Shown here: positions 9,012 through 17,168 of the stretch, piece after piece
Numbering within the stretch: the first letter of the stretch is position 1
Layout: the number at the start of each line of letters is the position of its first letter
From: Bacilli bacterium
GTDB lineage: Bacteria > Bacillota_I > Bacilli_A > RF39 > UBA660
Length of the DNA: 64,000 bases
Assembly (NCBI GenBank): GCA_017541445.1
Contig: JAFXZC010000009.1
Coordinates: forward strand, 103,699-167,698
Reading direction: 5' to 3'
Program-made: the position numbers and the translations under genes
The notes under the pieces: generated by a model
The model's database searches: none
What the model was told of the DNA's origin: nothing
The model's input: the letters and a program-made list of their open reading frames with translations, nothing else

Positions 9012-9521
9012 TACTTTAACAACTTTACCAGCTTCTAAAGATTTAGCTACATCAATAATTCTTTGATTACTAGAACCTCTAAATTCCACATCAAAACTCT
9101 TTAAAGCAATAACAAATCTACCATCTACTAAAATATCTATATATTTTAAAGCTTCCAAATATTTAGGATTCTCTTTAGCTAAATCCATTACTTCTTCCCA
9201 AGTAAATCCCGTATATGTCCATACATTCATACCACATTCTTTAACACATTTAGCTAATTCAATTAATGCATCTATTTGATATAATGGATCTCCACCAGAA
9301 AAAGTAACACCATCTTGATATTCTAATTCTTTAATCTCTTTTTTAACTGAAGCTATAGATTTTTCAATACCAGCTTTAAAATCCCATGTTTCTGGATTAT
9401 GACACTCAGGACATGCATGACCACATCCTTGAAACCAAATAACAGCTCTAATACCTGCCCCATCTACAATACTATCCGTTTGTATACCATCGTACGCTAA
9501 ACGCACAAATCCTTTTTTCAT
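8997..9521 (-). CDS. nrdG: Anaerobic ribonucleoside-triphosphate reductase activating protein
   Basis: 174 residues from the ATG at 9519-9521 (a GTG three codons earlier is possible). It is a radical-SAM enzyme: the cluster motif GCGHACPECHN (CxxxxCxxC spacing variant) sits near residue 33, and the SAM-binding GGDP motif is in TFSGGDPLYQ. NrdG installs the glycyl radical on NrdD for anaerobic dNTP synthesis. nrdD is not in the window. This gene implies an anaerobic lifestyle. A terminator separates it from the ecf cluster. Confidence 0.95.
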   Translation of the reverse strand: MKKGFVRLAYDGIQTDSIVDGAGIRAVIWFQGCGHACPECHNPETWDFKAGIEKSIASVKKEIKELEYQDGVTFSGGDPLYQIDALIELAKCVKECGMNVWTYTGFTWEEVMDLAKENPKYLEALKYIDILVDGRFVIALKSFDVEFRGSSNQRIIDVAKSLEAGKVVKVEKYK

Positions 9522-9551
9522 AAAAATCACTCTACCTGATTTAATTATATC

Positions 9552-9579
9552 AAAAAAAGGATAACTTGTTATCCTTTAT
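9552..9579 (-). terminator. Rho-independent terminator overlapping the prs stop codon
   Basis: The minus-strand stem AAAGGATAAC/GTTATCCTTT is followed by T7. The TAA stop of the PRPP synthetase gene lies inside the stem. Confidence 0.85.
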
Positions 9580-10717
9580 TAACACTTGTAAATTTCTTTT
9601 CTAATAATTTAATAGGTTTAGATTTATCTCTTAATATTTCAGATATAGATAAATCATTATGTATATTATATATTACTTGAGCAACCAATTTAGAACAATC
9701 ACTTATATGTAACCAAGGTTTCTTTTTATATTCTTCAGGAATATATGAAAGATTAGTAGTATATACACCATCTATTAAACCTTGTTCATAGAATTCATCA
9801 AACTTATCTACTCCTCTAGTAAATAACGCATATGTTACAAATATATAACAATGTTTAACACCACGTTTTCTTAGTTCAACAACAGTATCAAACATACTTC
9901 CACCACTACTAATCATATCATCACTAATTAAAGCAGTAAAACCATCTAATGCAGCATTACCACAATAATCATGTGCAATAACTGGATATTTACCATCTAC
10001 TAGATGATTATAATCTCTTTGTTTAACAAAACTACCTGCTTCTCTATGAATATAAGGAGAAGCAAAAGAATTTAAATAAACATTTCTTCTACCAGTAGCA
10101 CCATTATCAGGAGCAACAAATACCAAATTTCTTAATCTTTCTATATCTACATCATGAATGAAGTCAGTTAAAATTTCATTAGTTGGATAAAAATTATCAA
10201 ATTCCATTCTATGTACAGCATGTTCTACACCTTGATCATGTGCATCAAAAGTAATAAAACTTCTAACACATTCAATAGAATCTAATTCATGAAGCATAGC
10301 TCCACAAGATAAACACTCTCTAGTATTTCTTCTATGTTGTCTACCATCATATAATAAAGGCATTACAACATTAATATGACCTGCATGCATATCACATGCA
10401 CCAATACCATCTTTTAATTCAGCCATCAAATCATTTGGACTAGTATGATTTTCAAAACCATGCATATTATAAGTTAGAGAATAATTACCTATATCAGTTA
10501 AAGTAAATACATTTTTACCTCTAACTGTAGACCCAATCTCTACCTTTAAATGACCATCTTCAAAAAAATTTTCTTTTATAGGTAAGATAAAAGTATATTT
10601 CTTTTTATCTAATCCATACATTTTTAATAAATGATCATCTACTTTCTTTCCAAGTTCTAAAGCACTTTTAAAGACCATTAATCGTAATCTTTCTTCTTCA
10701 ATTTGTTTTCTTTCCAT
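9569..10717 (-). CDS. prs: Divergent ribose-phosphate pyrophosphokinase (PRPP synthetase)
   Basis: 382 residues, longer than the usual 310-320. Signature blocks of PRPP synthetases are present in diverged form: DGRQHRRNTREC in place of the ARQDRK flexible loop, TFDAHDQGVEHAV for the catalytic DLHxxQ region, FVAPDNGATGRRN, and the PRPP-binding loop SDDMISSGGSM. The enzyme would make PRPP from ribose 5-phosphate and ATP for nucleotide synthesis. The N-terminal 50 residues and the CGAMLHELDSIEC insertion are unusual. The start has GGGGAGG upstream. ispH ends-to-starts with it at 2 bases, so the two are probably co-transcribed. Confidence 0.88.
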   Translation of the reverse strand: MERKQIEEERLRLMVFKSALELGKKVDDHLLKMYGLDKKKYTFILPIKENFFEDGHLKVEIGSTVRGKNVFTLTDIGNYSLTYNMHGFENHTSPNDLMAELKDGIGACDMHAGHINVVMPLLYDGRQHRRNTRECLSCGAMLHELDSIECVRSFITFDAHDQGVEHAVHRMEFDNFYPTNEILTDFIHDVDIERLRNLVFVAPDNGATGRRNVYLNSFASPYIHREAGSFVKQRDYNHLVDGKYPVIAHDYCGNAALDGFTALISDDMISSGGSMFDTVVELRKRGVKHCYIFVTYALFTRGVDKFDEFYEQGLIDGVYTTNLSYIPEEYKKKPWLHISDCSKLVAQVIYNIHNDLSISEILRDKSKPIKLLEKKFTSVNKG

Positions 10718-10719
10718 AA

Positions 10720-11574
10720 TTACCTCCCCTTTAAGAAATTAACAACTTCATCTATACATTCATTTGGAGTAGATGCACCAGCCATAACTCCAACTTTCTT
10801 ACTATCTTTAATTTTAGAAACATCTAAATCATTTATATCTTCTATAATAATTGAATTACTACAATTCCGTAATGCTACTTCATATAATTTTTTAGTATTA
10901 GAACTATTCTTACCACCAACTATTATCATAGTATCAACTTCTTTAGATAACCTTTCAGTTTCTTCTTGTCTAATACTAGTAGCATTACAAATAGTATTGT
11001 TTATAACTATTTCTTTATCCACAATCTGACTTTTTATCAATTCACATAAATCATTAAATCCTTTTACAGAAAAAGTAGTTTGAGCAATAATAGCAACTTT
11101 ATTACAAGAACTATTATTAATGTTATTAACTAAATCTTCTATTTGAGTATCATTCTCTAACACAAAAGAATTATTACCACAATAACTATAAGTACCAATT
11201 GCTTCTGGATGATCTCTCTTAGCAATTAACACTACATAGTAACCATCATTTACATAATCTTTTGCAATATCATGTATCTTTAACACTTTAGGACAAGTTA
11301 AATCTAATAATTCTACGTTATGTTCTTTAGCTAGTTCATATATTTCTTTAGGAATACCATGAGCTCTAACTATAACCTTAGAATCAAATATATCATCCAA
11401 ATTATCTACAATAATAAGACCTTTATTAGTTAATTTATCAACAACGTGTTTATTATGTACTAACTCACCTAAACAATACAAATTACCATATTCTTCTAAA
11501 TACTCCTCAGTTTTCTTAACAGAATTAAAAACTCCTCCACAAAAACCAGCTGTCTTACCTATTACTACTTCCAT
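10720..11574 (-). CDS. ispH: 4-hydroxy-3-methylbut-2-enyl diphosphate reductase
   Basis: 284 residues, normal length. The three Fe-S cysteines are visible: GFCGGV (residue 12), LTCPKV (about 95) and NTICNAT (about 193); the active-site region around the third Cys (ATSIRQEE) and VRAHG also match. IspH performs the last step of the MEP isoprenoid pathway, so this organism makes isoprenoids that way. It sits 2 bases upstream of prs. Confidence 0.96.
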   Translation of the reverse strand: MEVVIGKTAGFCGGVFNSVKKTEEYLEEYGNLYCLGELVHNKHVVDKLTNKGLIIVDNLDDIFDSKVIVRAHGIPKEIYELAKEHNVELLDLTCPKVLKIHDIAKDYVNDGYYVVLIAKRDHPEAIGTYSYCGNNSFVLENDTQIEDLVNNINNSSCNKVAIIAQTTFSVKGFNDLCELIKSQIVDKEIVINNTICNATSIRQEETERLSKEVDTMIIVGGKNSSNTKKLYEVALRNCSNSIIIEDINDLDVSKIKDSKKVGVMAGASTPNECIDEVVNFLKGR

Positions 11575-11587
11575 GCTATCACCACAT

Positions 11588-11621
11588 AAAAAAGCAGATA
11601 TTAAAAAATACCTACTTTTTA
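11588..11621 (-). terminator. Rho-independent terminator after the divIC-like gene
   Basis: The minus-strand stem AAAAGTAGGTATT pairs with AATATCTGCTTTT (two G-U pairs) and is followed by T run. It overlaps the stop codon at 11619. Confidence 0.7.
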
Positions 11622-11945
11622 TTCTTTCTTGTCCTCATTAATAATTTTTAAAATAACTTCACCATCTCTAGTATACATATACTTCTCCCTAGCATAACGT
11701 GCTATATAGTCAGGATCTCTTAATTTATTAACTTCACTCTTTAAGGATGCTTCTTCTTCTAATAATTCTTCTTTTCTCTTTAACAATTCTTCAGTTTCTT
11801 TTTTATTATTCATAATTTGCATCCAGTCACTAAGTACTGTACTTATCAGAATAGCAAAGAATAAAGAAGAGAAAATAAGCATCACTAAAGCCTTACGTTT
11901 ATGACTATTTTTCTTTACTTCAACTTTTTTCTTCTTATTAGACAT
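11619..11945 (-). CDS. divIC: Septum formation initiator family protein (DivIC/FtsL-like)
   Basis: 108 residues from the ATG at 11943-11945, picked for the strong AAGGAGGG upstream. Layout: basic cytoplasmic tip (SNKKKKVEVKKN), one membrane helix (LVMLIFSSLFFAILISTVL), then a heptad-like coiled coil (KKETEELLKRKEELLEEEASLKSE) and the RDPDYIARYAREKY motif typical of DivIC/FtsB. It should act in the divisome with FtsL and DivIB. DivIC versus FtsL cannot be fully separated, but the YIARYAREK motif favours DivIC. Confidence 0.85.
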   Translation of the reverse strand: MSNKKKKVEVKKNSHKRKALVMLIFSSLFFAILISTVLSDWMQIMNNKKETEELLKRKEELLEEEASLKSEVNKLRDPDYIARYAREKYMYTRDGEVILKIINEDKKE

Positions 11946-12035
11946 AAAGACCCTCCTTATCACTATTAGTATAACACTAAAATAAAGAGTTCTTTACAAT
12001 ATTAATTCGGTGTTTTACAGACAATATACACCATA

Positions 12036-12061
12036 GAAAAACTCAAGACAAAATCTTGAGT
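12036..12061 (-). terminator. Rho-independent terminator of spoVG
   Basis: The minus-strand stem ACTCAAGA/TCTTGAGT is followed by a T run, 6 bases after the spoVG stop. Confidence 0.8.
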
Positions 12062-12066
12062 AATTA

Positions 12067-12357
12067 TTATAATTCAATTTTAACTAGTTCTTCACCAGTT
12101 TTTTTCATTTCTTCATAAGCACCGAAGATAGCATCCTCAAACATCTTACGTGTTTCTTGGTTTACTGGATGAGCTATGTCATCATAAACACCTTCAGATA
12201 CTTTTCTACTTGGCATTGCAATGAACATTTTATCATCACCTTGAATCAATCTGATTCCTGTAACAACAAATGCCTCATCTAGAGTAACTGTTGCAATAGC
12301 TTTCATACGAGAATCTTCTTTTTCCTTATTACGAAGTACTACCTTTGTAATTTTCAT
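12067..12357 (-). CDS. spoVG: Septation/regulatory RNA- or DNA-binding protein SpoVG
   Basis: 96 residues, normal SpoVG length, with its conserved pattern: MKITKVVLR at the start, MKAIATVTLD, FVVTGIRLIQG, FIAMPSRK and the DIAHPVNQETR motif. SpoVG is a global regulator that binds nucleic acid in many Bacillota, not only spore formers; no other sporulation-specific gene is seen here. It is a single-gene unit bounded by a terminator. Confidence 0.96.
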   Translation of the reverse strand: MKITKVVLRNKEKEDSRMKAIATVTLDEAFVVTGIRLIQGDDKMFIAMPSRKVSEGVYDDIAHPVNQETRKMFEDAIFGAYEEMKKTGEELVKIEL

Positions 12358-12454
12358 TAATTAACACTCCTCCCAAGTTTATCAACTTAAGATAAGTGTA
12401 AGACATATTTATCAAAAAATCAATAAAATTTTTGAATTATACCACATAAATCAA

Positions 12455-12483
12455 AAAAAATTAAGCAAAAAACTTAATTTTTT
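12455..12483 (-). terminator. Rho-independent terminator of the PAP2 gene
   Basis: The minus-strand stem AAATTAAG/CTTAATTT with a T-rich tail overlaps the stop at 12461. Confidence 0.7.
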
Positions 12484-13096
12484 TTAACTTGTCGTAAAGA
12501 CAAAATTTATAAGTAACAATATTAGCAACAATAAATACTACTAATCCGCCTAATATATCATAAAAATAATGCTGTTTAGTAAATACAGTACTAATTGCTA
12601 CAAAAAACAAATAAATAATCATTGGCCATCTAAATTTCTTATTTAAATCTTTAGTTAAAAACAACGTAAACATTGCTTGAAAGCTATAAGAACAATGTAT
12701 AGAAGGAAAACAATTAGTAGCTGGATTATCAAAAAAATATGTAATGTCTAATGCTAGCTTTGTTAATTTATCCGTAGAAGGTATAACTCCATGATCAATT
12801 ATAGTTGGATAACATAAAAAAACTATATCACTAATTATTGTACATAAAACACAACCTATCATTGCATTCATAAAGTTCTTTTCACTCTTTTTAAAAATAC
12901 AATAATAACTAATAAATAAAACTGGATAAAAAGAATTATATATCCAAATACTTCTAGGTATTAAAGGTATCTTATCATCTAAAAAAAATTCAATATAATG
13001 ATAATTTGACTGAAATAGTTTTATAAACCAATATAAAGCAGCTTGACCTACTAAAACAACTAAAACAGTAACCCAAAACTTTTTACTCTTTATCAT
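12461..13096 (-). CDS. PAP2-superfamily membrane phosphatase
   Basis: About 211 residues from the ATG at 13094-13096, with AGGTGATAAAA upstream; it overlaps the end of rsmA by 14 bases. It is polytopic, with five or six hydrophobic helices. PAP2 motifs C2 (CFPSIHCSYSF) and C3 (KQHYFYDILGG, catalytic His and Asp) are clear; the first motif is not obvious, as in sphingomyelin-synthase/inositol-phosphorylceramide-synthase-like members. It may dephosphorylate undecaprenyl diphosphate or phosphatidate; the substrate is unresolved. Confidence 0.85.
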   Translation of the reverse strand: MIKSKKFWVTVLVVLVGQAALYWFIKLFQSNYHYIEFFLDDKIPLIPRSIWIYNSFYPVLFISYYCIFKKSEKNFMNAMIGCVLCTIISDIVFLCYPTIIDHGVIPSTDKLTKLALDITYFFDNPATNCFPSIHCSYSFQAMFTLFLTKDLNKKFRWPMIIYLFFVAISTVFTKQHYFYDILGGLVVFIVANIVTYKFCLYDKLKKIKFFA

Positions 13097-13883
13097 TTTT
13101 ATCACCTAATTCATTAACAATATCTACAAAACAATCCAAAGGAACTTGTTCTGCTCTACATTGTAAATCTAACCCATAACATTTTAAAACTTTTTCTATA
13201 ATATTTAAATCATACTTTTTAAGATTATTTCTTAAATTTTTTCTCTTCATAGCAAAACAATCTCTAACAAAAGATTTAAATAACTTCTCATTACAATTAT
13301 ATTTTTTATTTTTAGTACTAAATTTAATAACAGCACTATCAACATTAGGAATAGGATCAAAACACTTTCTACTTACAAAGAATAATTTATTAATATCATA
13401 ATAATAAGAAAGTAACACACTAATAGAACCATAGTCTTTACTACCTGGTTTAGCACTTAATCTATCAGCAACTTCATTTTGAACCATTAAAACCATTTCT
13501 TTAACATTCAATCCATCATTAATAACCTTTTCAATAATTGGAGTCGTTATATAATATGGTAAATTAGCAACAATATATAAATTATTATATTTAACATCTT
13601 TTATATCATCAAAAACATTTGCTTTTAAAAAATCATTAAATATCACTTTAGTTTTATTATCTAAATATTTATCTAAATCCTTCTTAACCCTAACATCTAT
13701 TTCATAACATATTAAATTAGCATTAAATAATTTTAAATATTTAGTTAAAGCACCTTGTCCAGGTCCTACTTCAATAATTAAATCATCTTCTTTAATATCA
13801 ACAGAATCAATTATTTTAGTTAAAACATTCTTATCTTTTAAGAAATTTTGACCCAAACTATGTTTATGTTTAAAATCACTCAT
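13083..13883 (-). CDS. rsmA: 16S rRNA (adenine1518/1519-N6) dimethyltransferase
   Basis: 266 residues, normal for RsmA/KsgA. Visible motifs: the N-terminal HKHSLGQNFLKD, SAM-binding IIEVGPGQGALTK, and the catalytic NLPYY (VANLPYYITTPII). It dimethylates two adjacent adenines of helix 45 in the small ribosomal subunit; loss gives kasugamycin resistance. It lies 12 bases after tatD, a usual Bacillota neighbour. Confidence 0.97.
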   Translation of the reverse strand: MSDFKHKHSLGQNFLKDKNVLTKIIDSVDIKEDDLIIEVGPGQGALTKYLKLFNANLICYEIDVRVKKDLDKYLDNKTKVIFNDFLKANVFDDIKDVKYNNLYIVANLPYYITTPIIEKVINDGLNVKEMVLMVQNEVADRLSAKPGSKDYGSISVLLSYYYDINKLFFVSRKCFDPIPNVDSAVIKFSTKNKKYNCNEKLFKSFVRDCFAMKRKNLRNNLKKYDLNIIEKVLKCYGLDLQCRAEQVPLDCFVDIVNELGDKNDKE

Positions 13884-13895
13884 TACAACACAACC

Positions 13896-14645
13896 TTAAA
13901 TATTATATATTCTTTTAACATTATCTTCTGTTATTTTAGATAACTCCTCTAAACTAATATCTTTTAAATCACAAATATATTTAGCAATATCCATAATATG
14001 AGAAGGATCATTACTTTCTCCCCTAAAAGGAACAGGAGTTAAATAAGGAGAATCTGTCTCCAAAACAAAATTTTCCAAACCTAATTGTAATACAACATCT
14101 TTTAATTTACAATTTTTAAAAGTAATAACACCATTAATTCCCAATAAAAAACCCATTTTAATATAAATCATAGCTGTTTCATAACTACCACTAAAACTAT
14201 GAATTACACCTCTAACATGGTGTTTTTTTAGTGTATTAATAGTATCTTCTGTTGCATCTCTACTATGAATAATAACAGGTTTATCATATTCCTCAGCTAA
14301 TTGTAATTGCTTTTCAAATAACTCAATTTGTTTATCTTTATTATCATTAACCCAATGATAATCTAAACCTATCTCTCCAATTGCAACTATCTTATCATCA
14401 TTAATATGTTCTCTAATAAATTCAATATCTTCTTCTTTATAATCTTCTACACTTTCAGGATGAATACCTAATGCACCATACATACCTTCATATGTAAAAA
14501 CATAGTTCAAAACTTCCTTATTTGACTTCATATCCGTACCATTATTAATAAAACGTGGAATTTTGTTATCCACACATTTTTTAACTAAAGCAGACATATT
14601 TTTATAATACTCTTTATATAAATGACAATGAGTATCAGTAAACAT
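13896..14645 (-). CDS. tatD: TatD-family metal-dependent hydrolase (DNase)
   Basis: 249 residues from the ATG at 14643-14645, with GGGGAG 8 bases upstream (a GTG three codons earlier is less well placed). Metal ligands of the TatD barrel are visible: DTHCH at the start, IGEIGLDYH, VIIHSRDA, GVIHSFSGS and ETDSPYLTP. The family includes 3'-5' exonucleases and repair nucleases. It is first gene of tatD-rsmA-PAP2, just downstream of the Noc-box cluster. Confidence 0.94.
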   Translation of the reverse strand: MFTDTHCHLYKEYYKNMSALVKKCVDNKIPRFINNGTDMKSNKEVLNYVFTYEGMYGALGIHPESVEDYKEEDIEFIREHINDDKIVAIGEIGLDYHWVNDNKDKQIELFEKQLQLAEEYDKPVIIHSRDATEDTINTLKKHHVRGVIHSFSGSYETAMIYIKMGFLLGINGVITFKNCKLKDVVLQLGLENFVLETDSPYLTPVPFRGESNDPSHIMDIAKYICDLKDISLEELSKITEDNVKRIYNI

Positions 14646-14702
14646 ATTAATCACTCCCCATCTAATTATAGCATATTATAGCTAAAAGACCAAAATCCCA
14701 TT

Positions 14703-14825
14703 ATTTCCCGGGTTATAATTATTTCCCGGGCAATAACTACACAAAGTCCCTATTTTAGGCACTTTCTATCTAATCACCCATTTCCCGGGAAATAAAACGG
14801 CCTATTTTCCTATTTCCCAGGAAAT
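14703..14825. promoter_or_regulatory. Cluster of four Noc-binding-site-like palindromes
   Basis: Four copies or near copies of ATTTCCCGGGAAAT, the Noc binding site of Bacillus subtilis, lie in the metG-tatD gap: 14703-14716 (right half degenerate), 14721-14734 (right half partly degenerate), 14780-14793 (perfect) and 14812-14825 (one central change, CCCAGG). Two further perfect copies lie at 38.2 kb. The gap is otherwise noncoding. A Noc-type protein is encoded at 42392. Confidence 0.75.
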
Positions 14826-14828
14826 AAA

Positions 14829-14855
14829 AAGGCTGATTATCATATAATAATCAGT
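14829..14855 (-). terminator. Rho-independent terminator of metG
   Basis: The minus-strand stem CTGATTAT/ATAATCAG with a T-rich tail follows the metG stop directly. Confidence 0.7.
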
Positions 14856-16415
14856 CTATTTAGATTCAACTTCAATACGATCAAATAAATGAACAGGTTC
14901 AGCTAACTCTGTACCTACTTTTAAACCACCAAATTCATCAATTGTATCAAATCCACACAAATCAGTATTTAATTGCTTAAAAATCTTATCAGAAGTATCA
15001 GTTAAGAAAGGATTCAATAAAACTGCACAAATTCTAATACTTTCTAATAAATTATATAATACAGTACCTAATCTTTCTTTCTTAGATTCATCTTTAGCTA
15101 AACTCCAAGGCATAGTATCATCAATATATTTATTACATTTTCTAAGTACATCAAATATCTCTTGAATAGCTTCTCCTACTCTTAATTCATCCATTTTATC
15201 AGTAACATTTTTCTTTAATGCAAGAACACTATCTATTAAATCTTTATCTAAATCTTCAGATACATTATGTTCTTGAACAACACCTTCAAAGTACTTTTTA
15301 TTCATACTAACAGTTCTATTTACTAAATTACCTAAAATATTAACTAAATCACCATTAATTCTCTCAATTAATAAATCTCTAGAATAAACACCATCTGATG
15401 CAAATGGAATTTCATGTAAGAAATAATATCTAACTGCATCTACACCAAATTCTTTAACTAAATCATCAGCATATACTACATTACCAACAGATTTACTCAT
15501 TTTACCATCAGCCATTATTAACCAAGGATGACCAAATACCTTTTTAGGTAATGGAATATCTAAACTCATTAAGAAACATGGCCAATAAATAGTATGGAAT
15601 CTAATAATATCTTTACCAATTAAATGTAAATCAGCAGGCCATAATTTCTTAAATTCATCTGTATCATTACCATCAGTATCATAGCCTATATTAGTAATAT
15701 AGTTAGTTAAAGCATCTAACCAAACATAAACAACATGTTTTGGATCAAAATCAACAGGAATACCCCATTTAAATGAAGTTCTAGATACACATAAATCTTG
15801 TAATCCAGGTTTAATAAAATTATTAATCATCTCATTCTTACGAGCAACAGGTTGAATAAAATCAGGATGACTCTCTATATAATCTTCTAATTGTTTTTGA
15901 TAATTACTTAATTTAAAGAAGTATGATTCCTCACTCTTCTTTTCTACAGGTCTACCACAATCAGGACATACTATTTCACCTTTATCATTCTTAACAACTT
16001 GACTCTCAGTCCAAAATGATTCATCTGGTGTACAATACCAACCTTCATATTTACCTAAATAAATATCCCCTTTATCATACATTTTCTTAAATATATGTTG
16101 AACTCTCTTTTCATGATCAGGATCTGTAGTTCTAACAAATTTATCATAACTAGTATTCATTACGTCCCAAATATCTTTAATAATACCAGCTTTTTCATCT
16201 ACAAATTCTTGTGGTGTAACACCAGCTTCTTTAGCTTTTAATTCTATTTTCTCACCATGTTCATCAGTACCAGTTTGAAAATATACATCATAACCTTCTA
16301 ATCTTTTATATCTTGCAATAGCATCTGCTAAAACAATCTCATATGTATTACCAATATGAGGTTTACCAGATGTATAAGCTATTGCAGTACTAATATAATA
16401 CTTTTTCTTATCCAT
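14856..16415 (-). CDS. metG: Methionyl-tRNA synthetase
   Basis: 519 residues, a short form lacking the C-terminal tRNA-binding (EMAP-like) domain. Class I motifs are clear: HIGN in SGKPHIGNTYE, and KMSKS in ADGKMSKSVGN. The connective-peptide zinc knuckle reads WYCTPDESFW ... VCPDCGRPVE, with Asp where one Cys is usual, so a Cys3Asp site is possible. The anticodon-binding helical domain follows (RTVSMNKKYFEG onward). It lies 15 bases after dut, and both are under a Met-type T-box leader. Confidence 0.96.
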   Translation of the reverse strand: MDKKKYYISTAIAYTSGKPHIGNTYEIVLADAIARYKRLEGYDVYFQTGTDEHGEKIELKAKEAGVTPQEFVDEKAGIIKDIWDVMNTSYDKFVRTTDPDHEKRVQHIFKKMYDKGDIYLGKYEGWYCTPDESFWTESQVVKNDKGEIVCPDCGRPVEKKSEESYFFKLSNYQKQLEDYIESHPDFIQPVARKNEMINNFIKPGLQDLCVSRTSFKWGIPVDFDPKHVVYVWLDALTNYITNIGYDTDGNDTDEFKKLWPADLHLIGKDIIRFHTIYWPCFLMSLDIPLPKKVFGHPWLIMADGKMSKSVGNVVYADDLVKEFGVDAVRYYFLHEIPFASDGVYSRDLLIERINGDLVNILGNLVNRTVSMNKKYFEGVVQEHNVSEDLDKDLIDSVLALKKNVTDKMDELRVGEAIQEIFDVLRKCNKYIDDTMPWSLAKDESKKERLGTVLYNLLESIRICAVLLNPFLTDTSDKIFKQLNTDLCGFDTIDEFGGLKVGTELAEPVHLFDRIEVESK

Positions 16416-16430
16416 AATAAACTCTCCTTT

Positions 16431-16907
16431 TTATTTACCAGTAGAACCTAATCCACCAGTTCTTTCCCCTTCTATTTCTTCTTCATCATCTACAGTTAAA
16501 AATTTAGAAAATACTCCTTGAGCCAATTTATCTCCTTTTTTAACAACAAAATCATCTTTTCCAAAATTAACTAATCTAACACTAAAATGACCTTCATTAG
16601 ATGGATTATTATAAAAATCACTATCTATTAAACCAACACTATTCATTAAACAGACATTGTATTTATAACCTTGACTACTTCTACTCAAAATATATAAACA
16701 TTCATCATCATTCATACATACTTTAAGTCCAGTTTTAAAAGTCATAGCTTCTCCTGGTTTAATAATACCATCTTCTAAACTTTTAATATCATATCCAGCA
16801 CTTTTCTTAGTACTTCTCTTTGGTAATTCAATACTATCATACAGCATCCGATCATCACCAAAATCCTTTTTAAATTGTTCAAATGATATCTTTTCAAACT
16901 TTCTCAT
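16431..16907 (-). CDS. dut: dUTPase-family nucleotidohydrolase
   Basis: 158 residues. Trimeric dUTPase motifs in order: SAGYDI (motif 1), SRSSQGYK (motif 2), GLIDSDF with an insertion NNPSNEGHF (motif 3), KKGDKLAQGVF (motif 4) and the C-terminal P-loop-like RTGGLGSTGK (motif 5). It should hydrolyse dUTP to dUMP, keeping uracil out of DNA. The motif 3 insertion is slightly unusual but common in this sub-branch. It starts with AGGAGGG upstream and heads the T-box-controlled dut-metG unit. Confidence 0.9.
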   Translation of the reverse strand: MRKFEKISFEQFKKDFGDDRMLYDSIELPKRSTKKSAGYDIKSLEDGIIKPGEAMTFKTGLKVCMNDDECLYILSRSSQGYKYNVCLMNSVGLIDSDFYNNPSNEGHFSVRLVNFGKDDFVVKKGDKLAQGVFSKFLTVDDEEEIEGERTGGLGSTGK

Positions 16908-16924
16908 AATAATCCCTCCTAAAT

Positions 16925-17125
16925 AAAAAAATTCATAATCTAAGGACGAATATATATCCGTGGTACCACCTTAGTTTATGAATTATCATACACTTATTAT
17001 CTTAACGCGAATAACGATTTAGCTCCAGATTCATATTCCCTACTTCAACTATGATCACTTTCACCTAACAGATCTCTCTAAAATAGTACTATACATAAGG
17101 CTCTTTCCTTCATCACTAATTAAAA
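16925..17125 (-). ncRNA. T-box riboswitch, methionine specifier, upstream of dut-metG
   Basis: The minus-strand leader has the T-box signature AGGTGGTACCACGG (about 16958-16971). Stem I features include an AGAGAGAT stretch (17072-17079) and AGGTGAAAG. A GGGAATATGAAT loop carries an ATG at 17032-17034 in the expected specifier position. This matches methionine and the downstream metG. The terminator stem pairs AATTCATAAACTAAGG with CCTTAGATTATGAATT and ends in T7 (to about 16925). Uncharged tRNA-Met should favour the antiterminator. The specifier was located by eye without folding software. Confidence 0.9.
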
Positions 17126-17143
17126 CTACACATAATTTAACAT

Positions 17144-17168
17144 AAAAAAAGAGTTTTTACAACTCTTT
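17144..17168 (-). terminator. Rho-independent terminator of mfd
   Basis: The minus-strand stem AAAGAGTT/AACTCTTT is followed by T run. The mfd stop codon (TAA) lies in the loop. Confidence 0.8.
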
